From NCBI GenBank assembly GCA_004353515.1, contig SMNZ01000002.1, positions 124,001 through 188,000 of the forward strand: 64,000 bases of DNA. Direction: 5' to 3'. Made by a program: the position numbers and the translations under genes. The notes under the pieces were generated by a model that was not told the origin of the DNA, searched no databases, and worked only from the letters and a program-made list of their open reading frames with translations. Positions 44,867-53,154 of this stretch are shown piece after piece. Every line of letters starts with the position of its first letter. The stretch's first letter is position 1. This DNA comes from Alteromonadaceae bacterium M269 (lineage in GTDB: Bacteria; Pseudomonadota; Gammaproteobacteria; Enterobacterales; Alteromonadaceae).

Positions 44867-44883
44867 GGTTTCAAAATGAAACC
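44867..44883. promoter_or_regulatory. HxlR operator candidate, site 2
   Basis: GGTTTCA-AAA-TGAAACC is a perfect 7-bp dyad centred 40 bases, close to four helical turns, from site 1 in the same divergent gap. The pair fits cooperative binding by a dimeric HxlR protein. Confidence 0.55.
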
Positions 44884-44901
44884 AAAATTAAAATCTTAAC
44901 T

Positions 44902-46005
44902 ATGAGACATATTGCTATGAAAACAAAAGTTTTATCAAGCGTAGGCGCCGTTACTTTTTTGTTTATTGTCCTTGTTTTTTGGATACAAGGAGGTGGACAA
45001 GCTGCTGAGAACTCTGTCCCTATGGAATTCGATGCGACCCCATTTCGAACGTATAACGCAGTGGTACCCGGAAGTCCTCTTAAGCTAAGACATTTCATTT
45101 CCGAGTCTAATGAAATCAATGTGTCTTCCAGTTTAATTATGGGAGAGCATGAAGTGATCGTTGTTGCGACGCAGGCTACAAAGTTTGCGAGTGAAAGGTT
45201 GGCAGACGAAATTGAGAAAACAGGGTTGAAGTTGACTTACGTACTGCTCGGGCACCCGCATTTAGATCACTCTCAAGGTGCTAGTGTATTGAAACAGCGA
45301 TTTCCCGATGCAAAATTTGTCGCTTCGCCCGCTGTTTCCCGACTTCAGAAGCTTCGTATGAGTGACGATGATGCTCGTGCTGTTAAGCGTTTTGGTGATA
45401 ATGCCGCAGTACCTTCAGTTCCTTTCGAACCTATTGACTACGAAACCTTGACTATCGAAGGACGGGAAATTCAACTGTGGAATGATCAGTACGGTGATGT
45501 TGGAATAGGCCATGAAGATGAGCCTCATACGGTCGTTTATATACCAGATTTAAAAGCGCTGTTACCCAACGACATTTGCTATTTCGGAGCTCATATGATG
45601 ATGGGAGGCAGTACCAAAGAAAGTCGCGCTAAATGGAAACAACAACTCCGTGACTATATGGAAATGGATTTAGAAGTTGTAATTCCAGGTCATATTCCTC
45701 GTAGCATCAGTGCGCAAATGACAGCAAAGGGTGTGTTAGAACATAGCCATAGCTATATTGAGGCTTATGAAGCTGCGTTGGATTCTAGTGAGACATCAGA
45801 TGAAGTCATCGTGAAGATGTTAAATCAATATCCTCAACTCGAACATACCTCTGCGTTGTATCTTGGGACTTATCTCAATTTCAAAGAGACACATCGTCTG
45901 TTTTTCAATCCACGATTAGAAAGCGCGGTTGCTTATTTGCCAAAGTCTTTTGTGAGCTGGGCAGACCAAATGATGTTTAATGCTAAGCAAGAAGAGTTAA
46001 ATTAA
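44902..46005 (+). CDS. Exported metallo-beta-lactamase-fold hydrolase
   Basis: A 367-residue MBL-fold enzyme. A hydrophobic N-terminal segment (TFLFIVLVFW) acts as a signal or anchor. The di-metal motif is intact as GHPHLDHSQGA (HxHxDH), followed by IGHEDEPHTVVYIPD and VIPGHIPRS for the later ligands. The family includes lactonases and other hydrolases; the substrate is not clear. A second ATG at 44917 (MKTK) may be the true start, as neither has a strong ribosome site. The divergent HxlR regulator and two dyads suggest induction by an electrophile or redox signal. Confidence 0.85.
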   Translation: MRHIAMKTKVLSSVGAVTFLFIVLVFWIQGGGQAAENSVPMEFDATPFRTYNAVVPGSPLKLRHFISESNEINVSSSLIMGEHEVIVVATQATKFASERLADEIEKTGLKLTYVLLGHPHLDHSQGASVLKQRFPDAKFVASPAVSRLQKLRMSDDDARAVKRFGDNAAVPSVPFEPIDYETLTIEGREIQLWNDQYGDVGIGHEDEPHTVVYIPDLKALLPNDICYFGAHMMMGGSTKESRAKWKQQLRDYMEMDLEVVIPGHIPRSISAQMTAKGVLEHSHSYIEAYEAALDSSETSDEVIVKMLNQYPQLEHTSALYLGTYLNFKETHRLFFNPRLESAVAYLPKSFVSWADQMMFNAKQEELN

Positions 46006-46029
46006 TTGATTGGTCCTTCCTAGATTGTG

Positions 46030-46063
46030 CGAACTGCACTAAGTCATAACTATAGGCAGTTCG
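46030..46063. terminator. Hairpin between converging MBL hydrolase and SelO genes
   Basis: CGAACTGC pairs with GCAGTTCG (8 bp) around an 18-base loop in the 74-base gap. It probably works in both directions. Confidence 0.5.
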
Positions 46064-46079
46064 AACCTGTTCATTCTTA

Positions 46080-47783
46080 TCAAGAAGAGCAACTGTAATG
46101 CGAAATACCGCCAGCTTCAAAATACTCTTGTGGTCGTAAGCGGTAATACTTACTTTCCATCTCGGGAGATTGCTCGTCATAAGGATTGGTCAGCACGCTT
46201 TGTAATTCTTCAATCAAGGCGTAATTGCCTTCTTCCGCTTGTTTGTATGCAGGAACAATAAGCCATTCCCGCCATGTATATTTGGGATTAACGCGTTTCA
46301 TTTTTTCAGAGGTAGATTCGACATCGCCGGTTTGATTCACTTGCTTATGCCATGCCTGTAGCCATTGATCCCATTGTGGTTTTAAATCATCTTTAAGCGG
46401 CGCGTAGAAGCTTTTGCTTAGGCCAGTAATGTTGGTTGGTATATTCGACAGCTCGCGGAAGAATAGGGTATAATCAACAGAGGTTTGCACCATGAGTTGC
46501 AAGAGCCTGATTACTAGCTCTTGATCGAACCTTTCAAGCCCTAGTTTAGCTGCCCACATTTTCTCCATTTTCTGTTCCATGATGAAAGAGAATCCGATGC
46601 AAATATTATCTAACTTTTCCATTGCTTCAGGATCGTCAGAGAACAAAGGCTCCAATGCGCGGCAAAACATCTCAAAGTTCTTTTGTGCAGCAATGGGTTG
46701 ATTAAGAAACGAGAAGTGGCGCCCACCTCCAGTCCAAGGTTGATAGACGGGATCAAACATCTCACAAAAGCCAAATGGCCCGTAGTCGAGTGTGAAACCA
46801 CCTCCAGCGCAATTATCACTATTGAAATTGCCTTGGCAGTAACCTACTCGGATCCAATCCGCGACAAGTGATGTCAAACGATCTCTGAACGCAACAGCCA
46901 TTTGAATAACTTTATCTTCGAATGAAAGGCTCTTATCTATCTCATTGCTGTATTCACGTTCTATTAAATGTAGAACGATGTCTTTTAACTCTTGTTGAGC
47001 ATTCGGATGTTGATTGCTACGGGCTCTACGACCAAAAAGCTCTAGTTGCCCAACTCGCAAGAAAGACGGTGCTACACGTGTTGAGATTGCAACGAAGTTG
47101 CTTATCATGATTTCTGGATCAACCGAGTCTGAGCCGTCTATATACCATGGACGCTCAACAGTCTCAGACTGAGACGCAAAAAGGCTGAGTGAACGAGAGG
47201 TGCGAACGTTTAATGCGTGCATATGCTCTTGTGCCAGAAACTCCCTTACACTTGAACGTAACACGGCACGTCCATCTGCACCGCGGCAGTAGGGGGTGCG
47301 TCCCGCACCTTTGAGTTGCATCTCCACCCGTTTTCCATTGGCAACAGCTTCAACAATTGAAATGGCACGGCCATCACCATAGCCATTCCCTGTCTGAAAA
47401 GGACATTGCTGAATGTATTCTGTGCCAAAAATAGACAGTGCATAACCGGTAGCCCAACCATATTTACGCATAGGCTCAGGAACTTGCATTGTATCGCCAG
47501 AAAATAGCCGCATGAACTCTTCTGTGTGAGCTAAGTCGTTATCAAAACCCAGCTCCTGAAAAAGCGTTTTACTATGCGCCACGTATTTAGGGTTCTCTAT
47601 TGGTGTCGGCTTTACAGGAACATAGTGGCCTGAAAAAACTTGTCTCGGGTAATGGTCGTCACCTGACTCAGTCGCCTGCGGATCGGGCGTCAGTTTATCC
47701 AACAAAGAGTAGTCAACTAACTTCGCAAGATCATGCAGCGTTTTCACCTTGTCAGGTGTTTGGTTTGATTGTTTATTTGGCAT
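46080..47783 (-). CDS. selO: Protein adenylyltransferase SelO (YdiU family)
   Basis: A 567-residue SelO pseudokinase, which transfers AMP from ATP to Ser/Thr/Tyr of target proteins and is linked to redox stress. Family motifs are plain: [38 protein letters not shown] split over two stretches, [12 protein letters not shown], and [11 protein letters not shown] with GFCEMFDP. The protein ends in SCSS. Its Cys565 stands where animal SelO has selenocysteine, as usual in bacteria. The N-terminal extension of about 40 residues is longer than in E. coli. It is monocistronic. Confidence 0.94.
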   Translation of the reverse strand: MPNKQSNQTPDKVKTLHDLAKLVDYSLLDKLTPDPQATESGDDHYPRQVFSGHYVPVKPTPIENPKYVAHSKTLFQELGFDNDLAHTEEFMRLFSGDTMQVPEPMRKYGWATGYALSIFGTEYIQQCPFQTGNGYGDGRAISIVEAVANGKRVEMQLKGAGRTPYCRGADGRAVLRSSVREFLAQEHMHALNVRTSRSLSLFASQSETVERPWYIDGSDSVDPEIMISNFVAISTRVAPSFLRVGQLELFGRRARSNQHPNAQQELKDIVLHLIEREYSNEIDKSLSFEDKVIQMAVAFRDRLTSLVADWIRVGYCQGNFNSDNCAGGGFTLDYGPFGFCEMFDPVYQPWTGGGRHFSFLNQPIAAQKNFEMFCRALEPLFSDDPEAMEKLDNICIGFSFIMEQKMEKMWAAKLGLERFDQELVIRLLQLMVQTSVDYTLFFRELSNIPTNITGLSKSFYAPLKDDLKPQWDQWLQAWHKQVNQTGDVESTSEKMKRVNPKYTWREWLIVPAYKQAEEGNYALIEELQSVLTNPYDEQSPEMESKYYRLRPQEYFEAGGISHYSCSS

Positions 47784-47999
47784 ATATGACGATGTATTTT
47801 CTATTTGGGTTACTTACGCAAGTCCACTGACTTTGGCTCAAAGTGAAAAAGCATTATCAATGAGCTGAAAGCCATTTGTACAGCATAATAGCGATATGGG
47901 CTTTAATGCATGAAAACTATTCTATTTAAAATAAAGGAACTTTCGACTCATGGTTGCTTTGGTTTTGCGGGGGGAGCGTAGCACTTAAACTAGGTAAAA

Positions 48000-48164
48000 A
48001 TGGTTCAGACCTTGTTGGATAATGAATTCAAAAAGTTTATTGGGGAGATCCATGGCATGTTGATACGAGATTCGGCCATCACATTACTGAAAACCTATTC
48101 GCTTTATAGCTTAGCGGTTGTCGCATATTGCCTTGCAATTGTCATCTTCTGCCCTCAACACTAG
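48000..48164 (+). CDS. Possible 54-residue single-pass membrane protein
   Basis: A short frame begins with ATG at 48000, preceded by AGGT at 5 bases' distance. It encodes a charged N-terminus (DNEFKKF...) and then a hydrophobic helix at about residues 33-51 (YSLAVVAYCLAIVIF). It ends 82 bases before the PEP-CTERM gene and overlaps the start of a repeated leader-like sequence. Small membrane proteins are easily missed, but with no homologue known to me this could be chance. Confidence 0.35.
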   Translation: MVQTLLDNEFKKFIGEIHGMLIRDSAITLLKTYSLYSLAVVAYCLAIVIFCPQH

Positions 48165-48232
48165 GTTCCTTGATCTTTACCCTTGCTCAGCTGGCGGTGA
48201 GCTGCTGTCAGTTTGGAAATAGCTTTATTTAA
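48136..48232 (+). repeat. Leader repeat, copy A
   Basis: This 97-base stretch just before the PEP-CTERM gene recurs at 49085-49182. I count 56 identities in the first 80 ungapped positions, including CTGGC, TGTCAG and GGAAATAG. It covers the likely 5' leader of the PEP-CTERM gene. Confidence 0.55.
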
Positions 48233-48245
48233 TAGGAAAGGTGCA

Positions 48246-48917
48246 ATGGTAAGAGCATTTAAGAAAGTAAACCGGTTTTTGTTGTTCATAACGGCCAGTT
48301 TATTCATAACCATAGGACAGGCAAACGCAGGACTTATCCCAACTGGCGTCGGTAATGTGCTGTTAGATATTGACACGAGTGGTGCTGAACCCAGCTTACT
48401 GGGTGCCAGGAATATTGATGTGTTTGGGACAGGTGAATTATATGATGTCAGTTTTGTTAACGGGTTGTTTTTAGACATATTCGTTGATGAGTCAGGCCTT
48501 GATGCGACTGATGAAGCAACGGCTACAGCATTTGCTCGATCGCTGCTTGATTTTGTTCTGATAGATTTACCAGTTGGTAACTTTGACTCTCTTCCCCGTT
48601 TAACTTTTGGTTGCGAGTTCGAATGCAGATTAACTATCCCATTTTCTTTCCGCTTGTTTAATCCAAACGCACCATTCTTAGGCAATGTTGTTGATACGCT
48701 TTCAGCCTTTAATGACCGTTTGGAAGGGGGGGATTCTACCACTGGCATAGGGTTTGCGTTTTCTGGTTTCGGAACAACTTTTTCTGACGGTGAGGTTTTT
48801 GCAGACTTCTCATTGTCCAGCACAGCGCCTACACAGGATGTACCTGAACCTCCCACACTCGCTTTTATGATGCTCATCTTGGTCTACTTGGTGTGGAATA
48901 ATTACAAACGTACTTAG
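48246..48917 (+). CDS. PEP-CTERM sorting-signal protein
   Basis: A 223-residue secreted protein with an N-terminal signal peptide (ending ANAG) and a C-terminal tripartite sorting tail: VPEPPTLAF, a hydrophobic helix (MMLILVYLVW) and the basic end NNYKRT. PEP-CTERM proteins are cut and anchored or released by exosortase at the outer surface and are often linked to exopolysaccharide. No exosortase is in this window. The body has four Cys (two in FGCEFECRL) and no known domain. The ATG at 48246 is preferred over an upstream TTG, because AAAGGT lies just before it. Confidence 0.8.
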   Translation: MVRAFKKVNRFLLFITASLFITIGQANAGLIPTGVGNVLLDIDTSGAEPSLLGARNIDVFGTGELYDVSFVNGLFLDIFVDESGLDATDEATATAFARSLLDFVLIDLPVGNFDSLPRLTFGCEFECRLTIPFSFRLFNPNAPFLGNVVDTLSAFNDRLEGGDSTTGIGFAFSGFGTTFSDGEVFADFSLSSTAPTQDVPEPPTLAFMMLILVYLVWNNYKRT

Positions 48918-48994
48918 TCGTATTTAAACGAAGTTAGTTTAATATATGTATAAGTGAGATCTCTTCCTTCGGCTCCTTTAATGCTGAGGGAATT

Positions 48995-49034
48995 CATCAC
49001 TAGTCACCCCTCTTAAGAGGGAGGGCTAGTGATG
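48995..49034 (+). terminator. Strong hairpin after the PEP-CTERM gene
   Basis: CATCACTAG pairs with CTAGTGATG, and inside it CCCTCTTAAGAGGG is a perfect palindrome. A T-rich stretch (ATTTTTTATTCTTTT) follows shortly after. Good intrinsic terminator. Confidence 0.75.
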
Positions 49035-49084
49035 ACGCAATATTTTTTATTCTTTTATAGTTACGTCTGCCATAGATTACCTTT

Positions 49085-49182
49085 CAATCATCATCTTCAG
49101 TCTTCAACAAAGGATTCCTTTAGTCTTAATCTAGCGCTTCTGGCAGTGAACAGGTGTCAGGTTGGGAAATAGTGTTACTTAA
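49085..49182 (+). repeat. Leader repeat, copy B
   Basis: Diverged copy of the sequence upstream of the PEP-CTERM gene (about 70% identical by eye). No start codon and open frame follow it as in copy A. It may be the remnant leader of a second, lost PEP-CTERM gene or a duplicated regulatory RNA segment. Confidence 0.5.
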
Positions 49183-49795
49183 GGGGCTTTACTAGCCCAG
49201 ACAGTACTCTCTTCTCAGTCTGGTGCTTTGTTAATTCAATTGCTTTACCCAGCAAAAAGCTAACTAAGCTATCGACCTGGTATTGATACATCTATTCAAA
49301 CTCACAATGAAAGTGTTTGAGTACAACAAAATTTAAATGGGGGCGTAGTCTTAGGTGAGCCTATGCCTTAAATGCCAGAGCATATTAAAGTGTGAGAGAA
49401 CTCACTCAGAGCAGTGTTAAGTTCTCTGAAAAATTGAGGGCCTGTGATGCCGTTGATGAAAAAATTAGATAGTGAGAGTTACTAAGTTTTCCTACTGACT
49501 ATAAAGTGACGCATGAGTAAAAGCATATTCGCGCTTTACTTAAAGATGAACGCTATGGGATATAAGTAAAGGTATATGTCTTTAGTTCACCTCAGGTTTG
49601 CATAAGCGAAGTCGTTTCAATCCACTCAGTTTAGCCCCTCTCTGCGTTGAATAATCTGGCAATAGAATGACTATTACGGCGCTTATCCGCCTTGATAGGA
49701 ACAAAACTGAGCGTTTGAACCTAATCTTTAGCCGACATTAAGCTTATTTGTTAATCGACTTTCTTATGCAAATCTGAGGTTAATTAAACAGTGTA
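49183..49795. other. 613-base region without a recognised gene
   Basis: I see no convincing reading frame on either strand. A hairpin AGCCCAGAC...GTCTGGTGCT lies at 49193-49226, just after leader repeat copy B. The rest is ordinary AT-rich sequence and may be a decayed gene. The stretch lies downstream of the minus-strand chorismate mutase gene. Confidence 0.45.
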
Positions 49796-50347
49796 CTAAC
49801 GCTGTTTCATTTTGATATTCAACAACGCATCGAACAGAACATCTTTGTCTCTTGCTGATAAGTATGGGTTATCTAATGATTGTGCGAACACAATACGCTG
49901 CCCTTCGTTAAAATGTTGGTGTGACAGGTATTGCGCCAGAGCCATGTTAATAGCGCCCGACAAACGTATCAGTTCAGGCCTGATTTGGGTGTGCAAATCA
50001 GGGAAGTCGTTTAACGTCGGTTGGTGCATTAAGTCTGCACTAACTCGATGTTGAATAGCCTTGGCAACTTGTATCTGCACATTAAAAAATTCAGCAATGC
50101 TTTGAGTTTCGAATCCTAATGCTTGAGCAGATAAAACGGCTTTATCAATAACCACTTTTTCTCTAGTTTTATCTTCTATTGCGAGCTGTGCCTGTAATTT
50201 ATGCTTGGCAACATTTTCCATATGACTTAAACGTTGGTTAATCAAGGTAAATACTTGATTGGCCGAGATATTCTTAGCCAACGACATAGGTGCGATAAAG
50301 AGACTAATTAAGGTAAGCAGTAAATATGTATATCTAACTAGGGACAT
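49796..50347 (-). CDS. Secreted chorismate mutase, AroQ-gamma type
   Basis: A 183-residue protein with a signal peptide (about residues 1-24, ending SLA-KN). The all-helical AroQ fold is visible as VFTLINQRLSHMENVAKHK, then IEDKTREKVVIDKAVLSAQALG and FFNVQIQVAKAIQHR. It converts chorismate to prephenate. The secreted gamma class acts in the periplasm, where its benefit is unclear. The gene appears to stand alone. Confidence 0.88.
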   Translation of the reverse strand: MSLVRYTYLLLTLISLFIAPMSLAKNISANQVFTLINQRLSHMENVAKHKLQAQLAIEDKTREKVVIDKAVLSAQALGFETQSIAEFFNVQIQVAKAIQHRVSADLMHQPTLNDFPDLHTQIRPELIRLSGAINMALAQYLSHQHFNEGQRIVFAQSLDNPYLSARDKDVLFDALLNIKMKQR

Positions 50348-50440
50348 TGCAGATCCTTCCTGATGTATTGGTATAAGCTAGCATATTATGATTAGGCACG
50401 AGCGGGCATTTCGTGCCAATTAAATACTTATATTGTGCCT

Positions 50441-51136
50441 CTAGAAGGTTTCACAGAAAGGCCTAAGTTCAACCTCATAAGTCCAGCAATTTCTATTTTG
50501 TTGAGCAATATGAAAGTAGGTATCAGCTATATCATCCGGATGTAACGTACTATCAAGGTCATCAAAAGGGGCACCACGTTTTTCTGAATATATGAGACCA
50601 TCAATAATAAAATGAGCGACATGAATACCTTGAGGTGCCAGCTCTCTCGATAAGCTCTGGCAAAGCCCTCTTAATGCAAATTTTCCCATAGCAAAAGGAG
50701 AGGACTGTGGGTAACCTTTTATGCCTGCTGATGCTCCAGTAAATAATAAAACACCAGCTCCACTTTTTATCATCCTTTTGCTGGCTTCTTGCGCGACTAT
50801 CATGGCACCAAAAGCGTTCGCTAATAATACTTGTTTTGCTTCTTCCAACACTATCTGATCGATGGCGCCACGCGTATATGCGCCAACATTGTAGATAAGT
50901 GTTTTGACCCTAACGTTCTGTTTGTCTAATACATCAAATAAATGCTTAACCGCTAGCGGGGCTGTCACGTCACATGCATAAGCTTGCGCTTTGGTTTCTA
51001 AACACAGCGGTTCCAACTTATTGATATTACGCGCAGCAAGCAAAACTTGCTCGCTGCTTTCACTAAAACGCCTGGCTAACGAGGCACTTAAACCGTCGCC
51101 TGCACCCAGTATCAAGGTTGCATCGGTTGCCATCAT
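50441..51136 (-). CDS. SDR-family protein lacking the catalytic tyrosine
   Basis: A 231-residue short-chain dehydrogenase-like protein. The cofactor loop is LGAGDGLSASLA (an unusual form of TGxxxGxG), NNAG is replaced by YNVG, and the active-site YxxxK reads FAMGK, so Tyr is Phe while Lys remains. A serine is kept in TGASAG. It may still bind NAD(P) but normal SDR chemistry is doubtful. Its start overlaps the stop of the upstream SDR-ABM fusion gene by four bases, making it the last gene of a TetR-led operon. Confidence 0.85.
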   Translation of the reverse strand: MMATDATLILGAGDGLSASLARRFSESSEQVLLAARNINKLEPLCLETKAQAYACDVTAPLAVKHLFDVLDKQNVRVKTLIYNVGAYTRGAIDQIVLEEAKQVLLANAFGAMIVAQEASKRMIKSGAGVLLFTGASAGIKGYPQSSPFAMGKFALRGLCQSLSRELAPQGIHVAHFIIDGLIYSEKRGAPFDDLDSTLHPDDIADTYFHIAQQNRNCWTYEVELRPFCETF

Positions 51137-52329
51137 AGTTGCTCCGAAGTAAGAGGCGAAGCTGCATGCATCTTGCTGACTTCAATCGGAGTGGATAGCC
51201 ACTGCTCATACTGAGCAAATACTGCCTTGGTATAGTCCTGTTCATAGTGATGATCCAGTGCGTCTTGATTGTCGAATATTTCGAATAGGTGCACCTTTTT
51301 TTGATCATCATTGTCTTTCATCAAGGTAAATAATTGACAGCCTGCCTCCTGCAAAGTTTGCGGCATAATCTGCTTTATGGCGTTAATACCTTGCTCGGCG
51401 AACTCTGGTTTAAACTGAATAGTAGCCTTTACAAATAATCGATTGTCCGTGTTATAGGGTACATTTGCTAAGGGCATAAATGCATCGATAAAATTCGCTT
51501 GAACTGGTCGAGATAACCGATTGATCTCATCAATACCCATATCATGACCAACGCTGCTTCTTATTGGCCTAGGTGCCGACATACAAACTAAACTTGCGAT
51601 TTTATCTGCGACATTTTGTGCGTCCGTACTGCTGTCTTTTTGTGCAAACATATCCCGGAAGGCTTGCTTTAAATTGTCCGGTGCTTCGGCAATTTCGCCG
51701 TATGAGGATATGCATTCCAGGTCTTTGGGGGAGGGCGGGTTATCTATCAAATCTGTTTCATGACCGCCAGGCTCAACCAGAATAGACTCGATGCCAAAAG
51801 GAGACAATTCGTAGTGCATGGATTCAGCTAACGCTTCTAAGGCCCATTTTGACGAACAATATAATCCGAAAAATGGCATAGCTAACCGGCCAGAGTTCGA
51901 ACTTACATGAATGATGAGGCCATTTTTACGATGCCGCATATGTGGCAACACAGCTCGGCAAACTCGACCAACACCTACAACATTCACGTCGAAACACGCG
52001 GCCATTTGCTCTGGGGTAAACGCTTCTGTTATCCCGCAAGGCATGATGCCTGCGTTATTGATGACCACATCTATGGTGACTCTTGCCTCTAACGTTTGAA
52101 TCGCTCTGTTAACGGAGTCTTCATCGGTAACATCTAATTCAACGACCTCTAGGTTATGGTTATTGGCACTTGCCCATTGTGTTAATTCCGCTGCTACGCC
52201 AGCATTTTGTGTATTAACGTTGCGCATGGACGCTAGGACATAATGACCTTTAGCTGCTAATGTTTTGGCTGTCAGTAACCCAATACCTCGGCTTGCACCT
52301 GTAATGAGTATATTTTTCATTTCATTCAT
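51133..52329 (-). CDS. SDR fused to a C-terminal ABM-like domain
   Basis: A 398-residue two-domain protein. Residues 1 to about 275 form a classical SDR with ITGASRGIG, INNAG and the active site YCSSK. Residues about 300-395 (RLFVKATIQFKPEFAEQGI, LHLFEIFDNQDALDHHYEQ-like HLFEIFDNQDALDHH) look like an antibiotic-biosynthesis-monooxygenase (ABM) ferredoxin-like domain, which is usually a separate small protein. The fusion suggests that a quinone or small aromatic is reduced and oxidised by one polypeptide. ATGA overlaps at both ends tie it to the TetR gene upstream and the second SDR downstream. Confidence 0.85.
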   Translation of the reverse strand: MNEMKNILITGASRGIGLLTAKTLAAKGHYVLASMRNVNTQNAGVAAELTQWASANNHNLEVVELDVTDEDSVNRAIQTLEARVTIDVVINNAGIMPCGITEAFTPEQMAACFDVNVVGVGRVCRAVLPHMRHRKNGLIIHVSSNSGRLAMPFFGLYCSSKWALEALAESMHYELSPFGIESILVEPGGHETDLIDNPPSPKDLECISSYGEIAEAPDNLKQAFRDMFAQKDSSTDAQNVADKIASLVCMSAPRPIRSSVGHDMGIDEINRLSRPVQANFIDAFMPLANVPYNTDNRLFVKATIQFKPEFAEQGINAIKQIMPQTLQEAGCQLFTLMKDNDDQKKVHLFEIFDNQDALDHHYEQDYTKAVFAQYEQWLSTPIEVSKMHAASPLTSEQL

Positions 52330-52937
52330 AACGTCAATTCTCCTTTTTCTTTAAAAACTGTCTTCATAAAAAGTGTTAGCGGGGTAGCATTTCCATCCGC
52401 TTTCATTCTAACCAGCGCTCCGCTCCATGAGTTGATAAGCCACTGGGCGGCTTCAGCGTCAGATAAATGCGCTAGCCCGATATCATTGTTATCAAGCTCA
52501 GATAAACACTGTTGCAACTCCGCCGTTAATTCGTGCCATTGTCGCTTTAATATTTGTTGAAACCTTTCGTTCTGATCACCTAACTCAACCGACAAGTTAC
52601 ACATAAGGCAACCATCAGCAAATTCCCTTCTTTGATACTCAAGACTGGCGTTTTCAAAAAAGTTAAAGAGCTTATCTATAGGTGCTTTTTGTGAGTCGTT
52701 AAGCAGAGTTCTCGTCTCTCTTAGTTGCTGGTCGTGATAAGACTCAGCAATAGCAAGACCATAATCTTCCTTAGTTGAGAAATAGTGATAGAAAGATCCT
52801 TTCGGTATGTCAGCTTCCTTTAGAATGTCGCTGATACCTACCGATGCAAATGAGCGTGACCGGATGAGGGACATTCCTATATCAATCAATTGACTCCTTG
52901 CTTCATCATATTTCGCTTGGTTTCGGACATTTGCCAT
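52326..52937 (-). CDS. TetR/AcrR-family regulator
   Basis: A 203-residue TetR regulator and first gene of a three-gene operon. The DNA-binding part has ISDILKEADIPKGSFYHYFSTKEDYG, close to AcuR/NemR-type members. The ligand domain contains GCLMCNLSVELGD, where the two Cys (about 97 and 100) could sense electrophiles as in NemR; that is inference. A 20-bp dyad lies 40 bases upstream of its start. It likely represses the operon and itself. Confidence 0.9.
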   Translation of the reverse strand: MANVRNQAKYDEARSQLIDIGMSLIRSRSFASVGISDILKEADIPKGSFYHYFSTKEDYGLAIAESYHDQQLRETRTLLNDSQKAPIDKLFNFFENASLEYQRREFADGCLMCNLSVELGDQNERFQQILKRQWHELTAELQQCLSELDNNDIGLAHLSDAEAAQWLINSWSGALVRMKADGNATPLTLFMKTVFKEKGELTL

Positions 52938-52976
52938 TGTGGATTACCTCTTTACTTCAACGCTTCATTTTTATTA

Positions 52977-52996
52977 TTAAGTGACCGGTCTATTAA
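52977..52996. promoter_or_regulatory. Operator candidate for the TetR-led SDR operon
   Basis: TTAAGTGACCGGTCTATTAA is a 20-bp dyad with 8 of 10 pairs matching, centred on GACC/GGTC. This resembles the GACCGGTC core seen in operators of AcuR/NemR-like TetR proteins. It lies 40 bases upstream of the TetR start. Confidence 0.6.
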
Positions 52997-53154
52997 TGTC
53001 AAGTTAACTATAGTAAGTAACTCGAGATTCTCAGAATTAGTCATTCATGGCACGATATGACATAAAGCTGACACACTAAGCCATTCAATTTCTTCTGCTT
53101 ACTCTTTAACTTTTATGCGCTCTAAACAGGTACAGGCTCAGCGAGGATCTTTAA

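Noticed and set aside
48161-48877. A long minus-strand frame opposite the PEP-CTERM gene.
   Set aside because: Its sequence is low-complexity Ser/Pro/Lys-rich, it lacks a ribosome site, and the plus strand encodes a complete signal peptide and PEP-CTERM tail.
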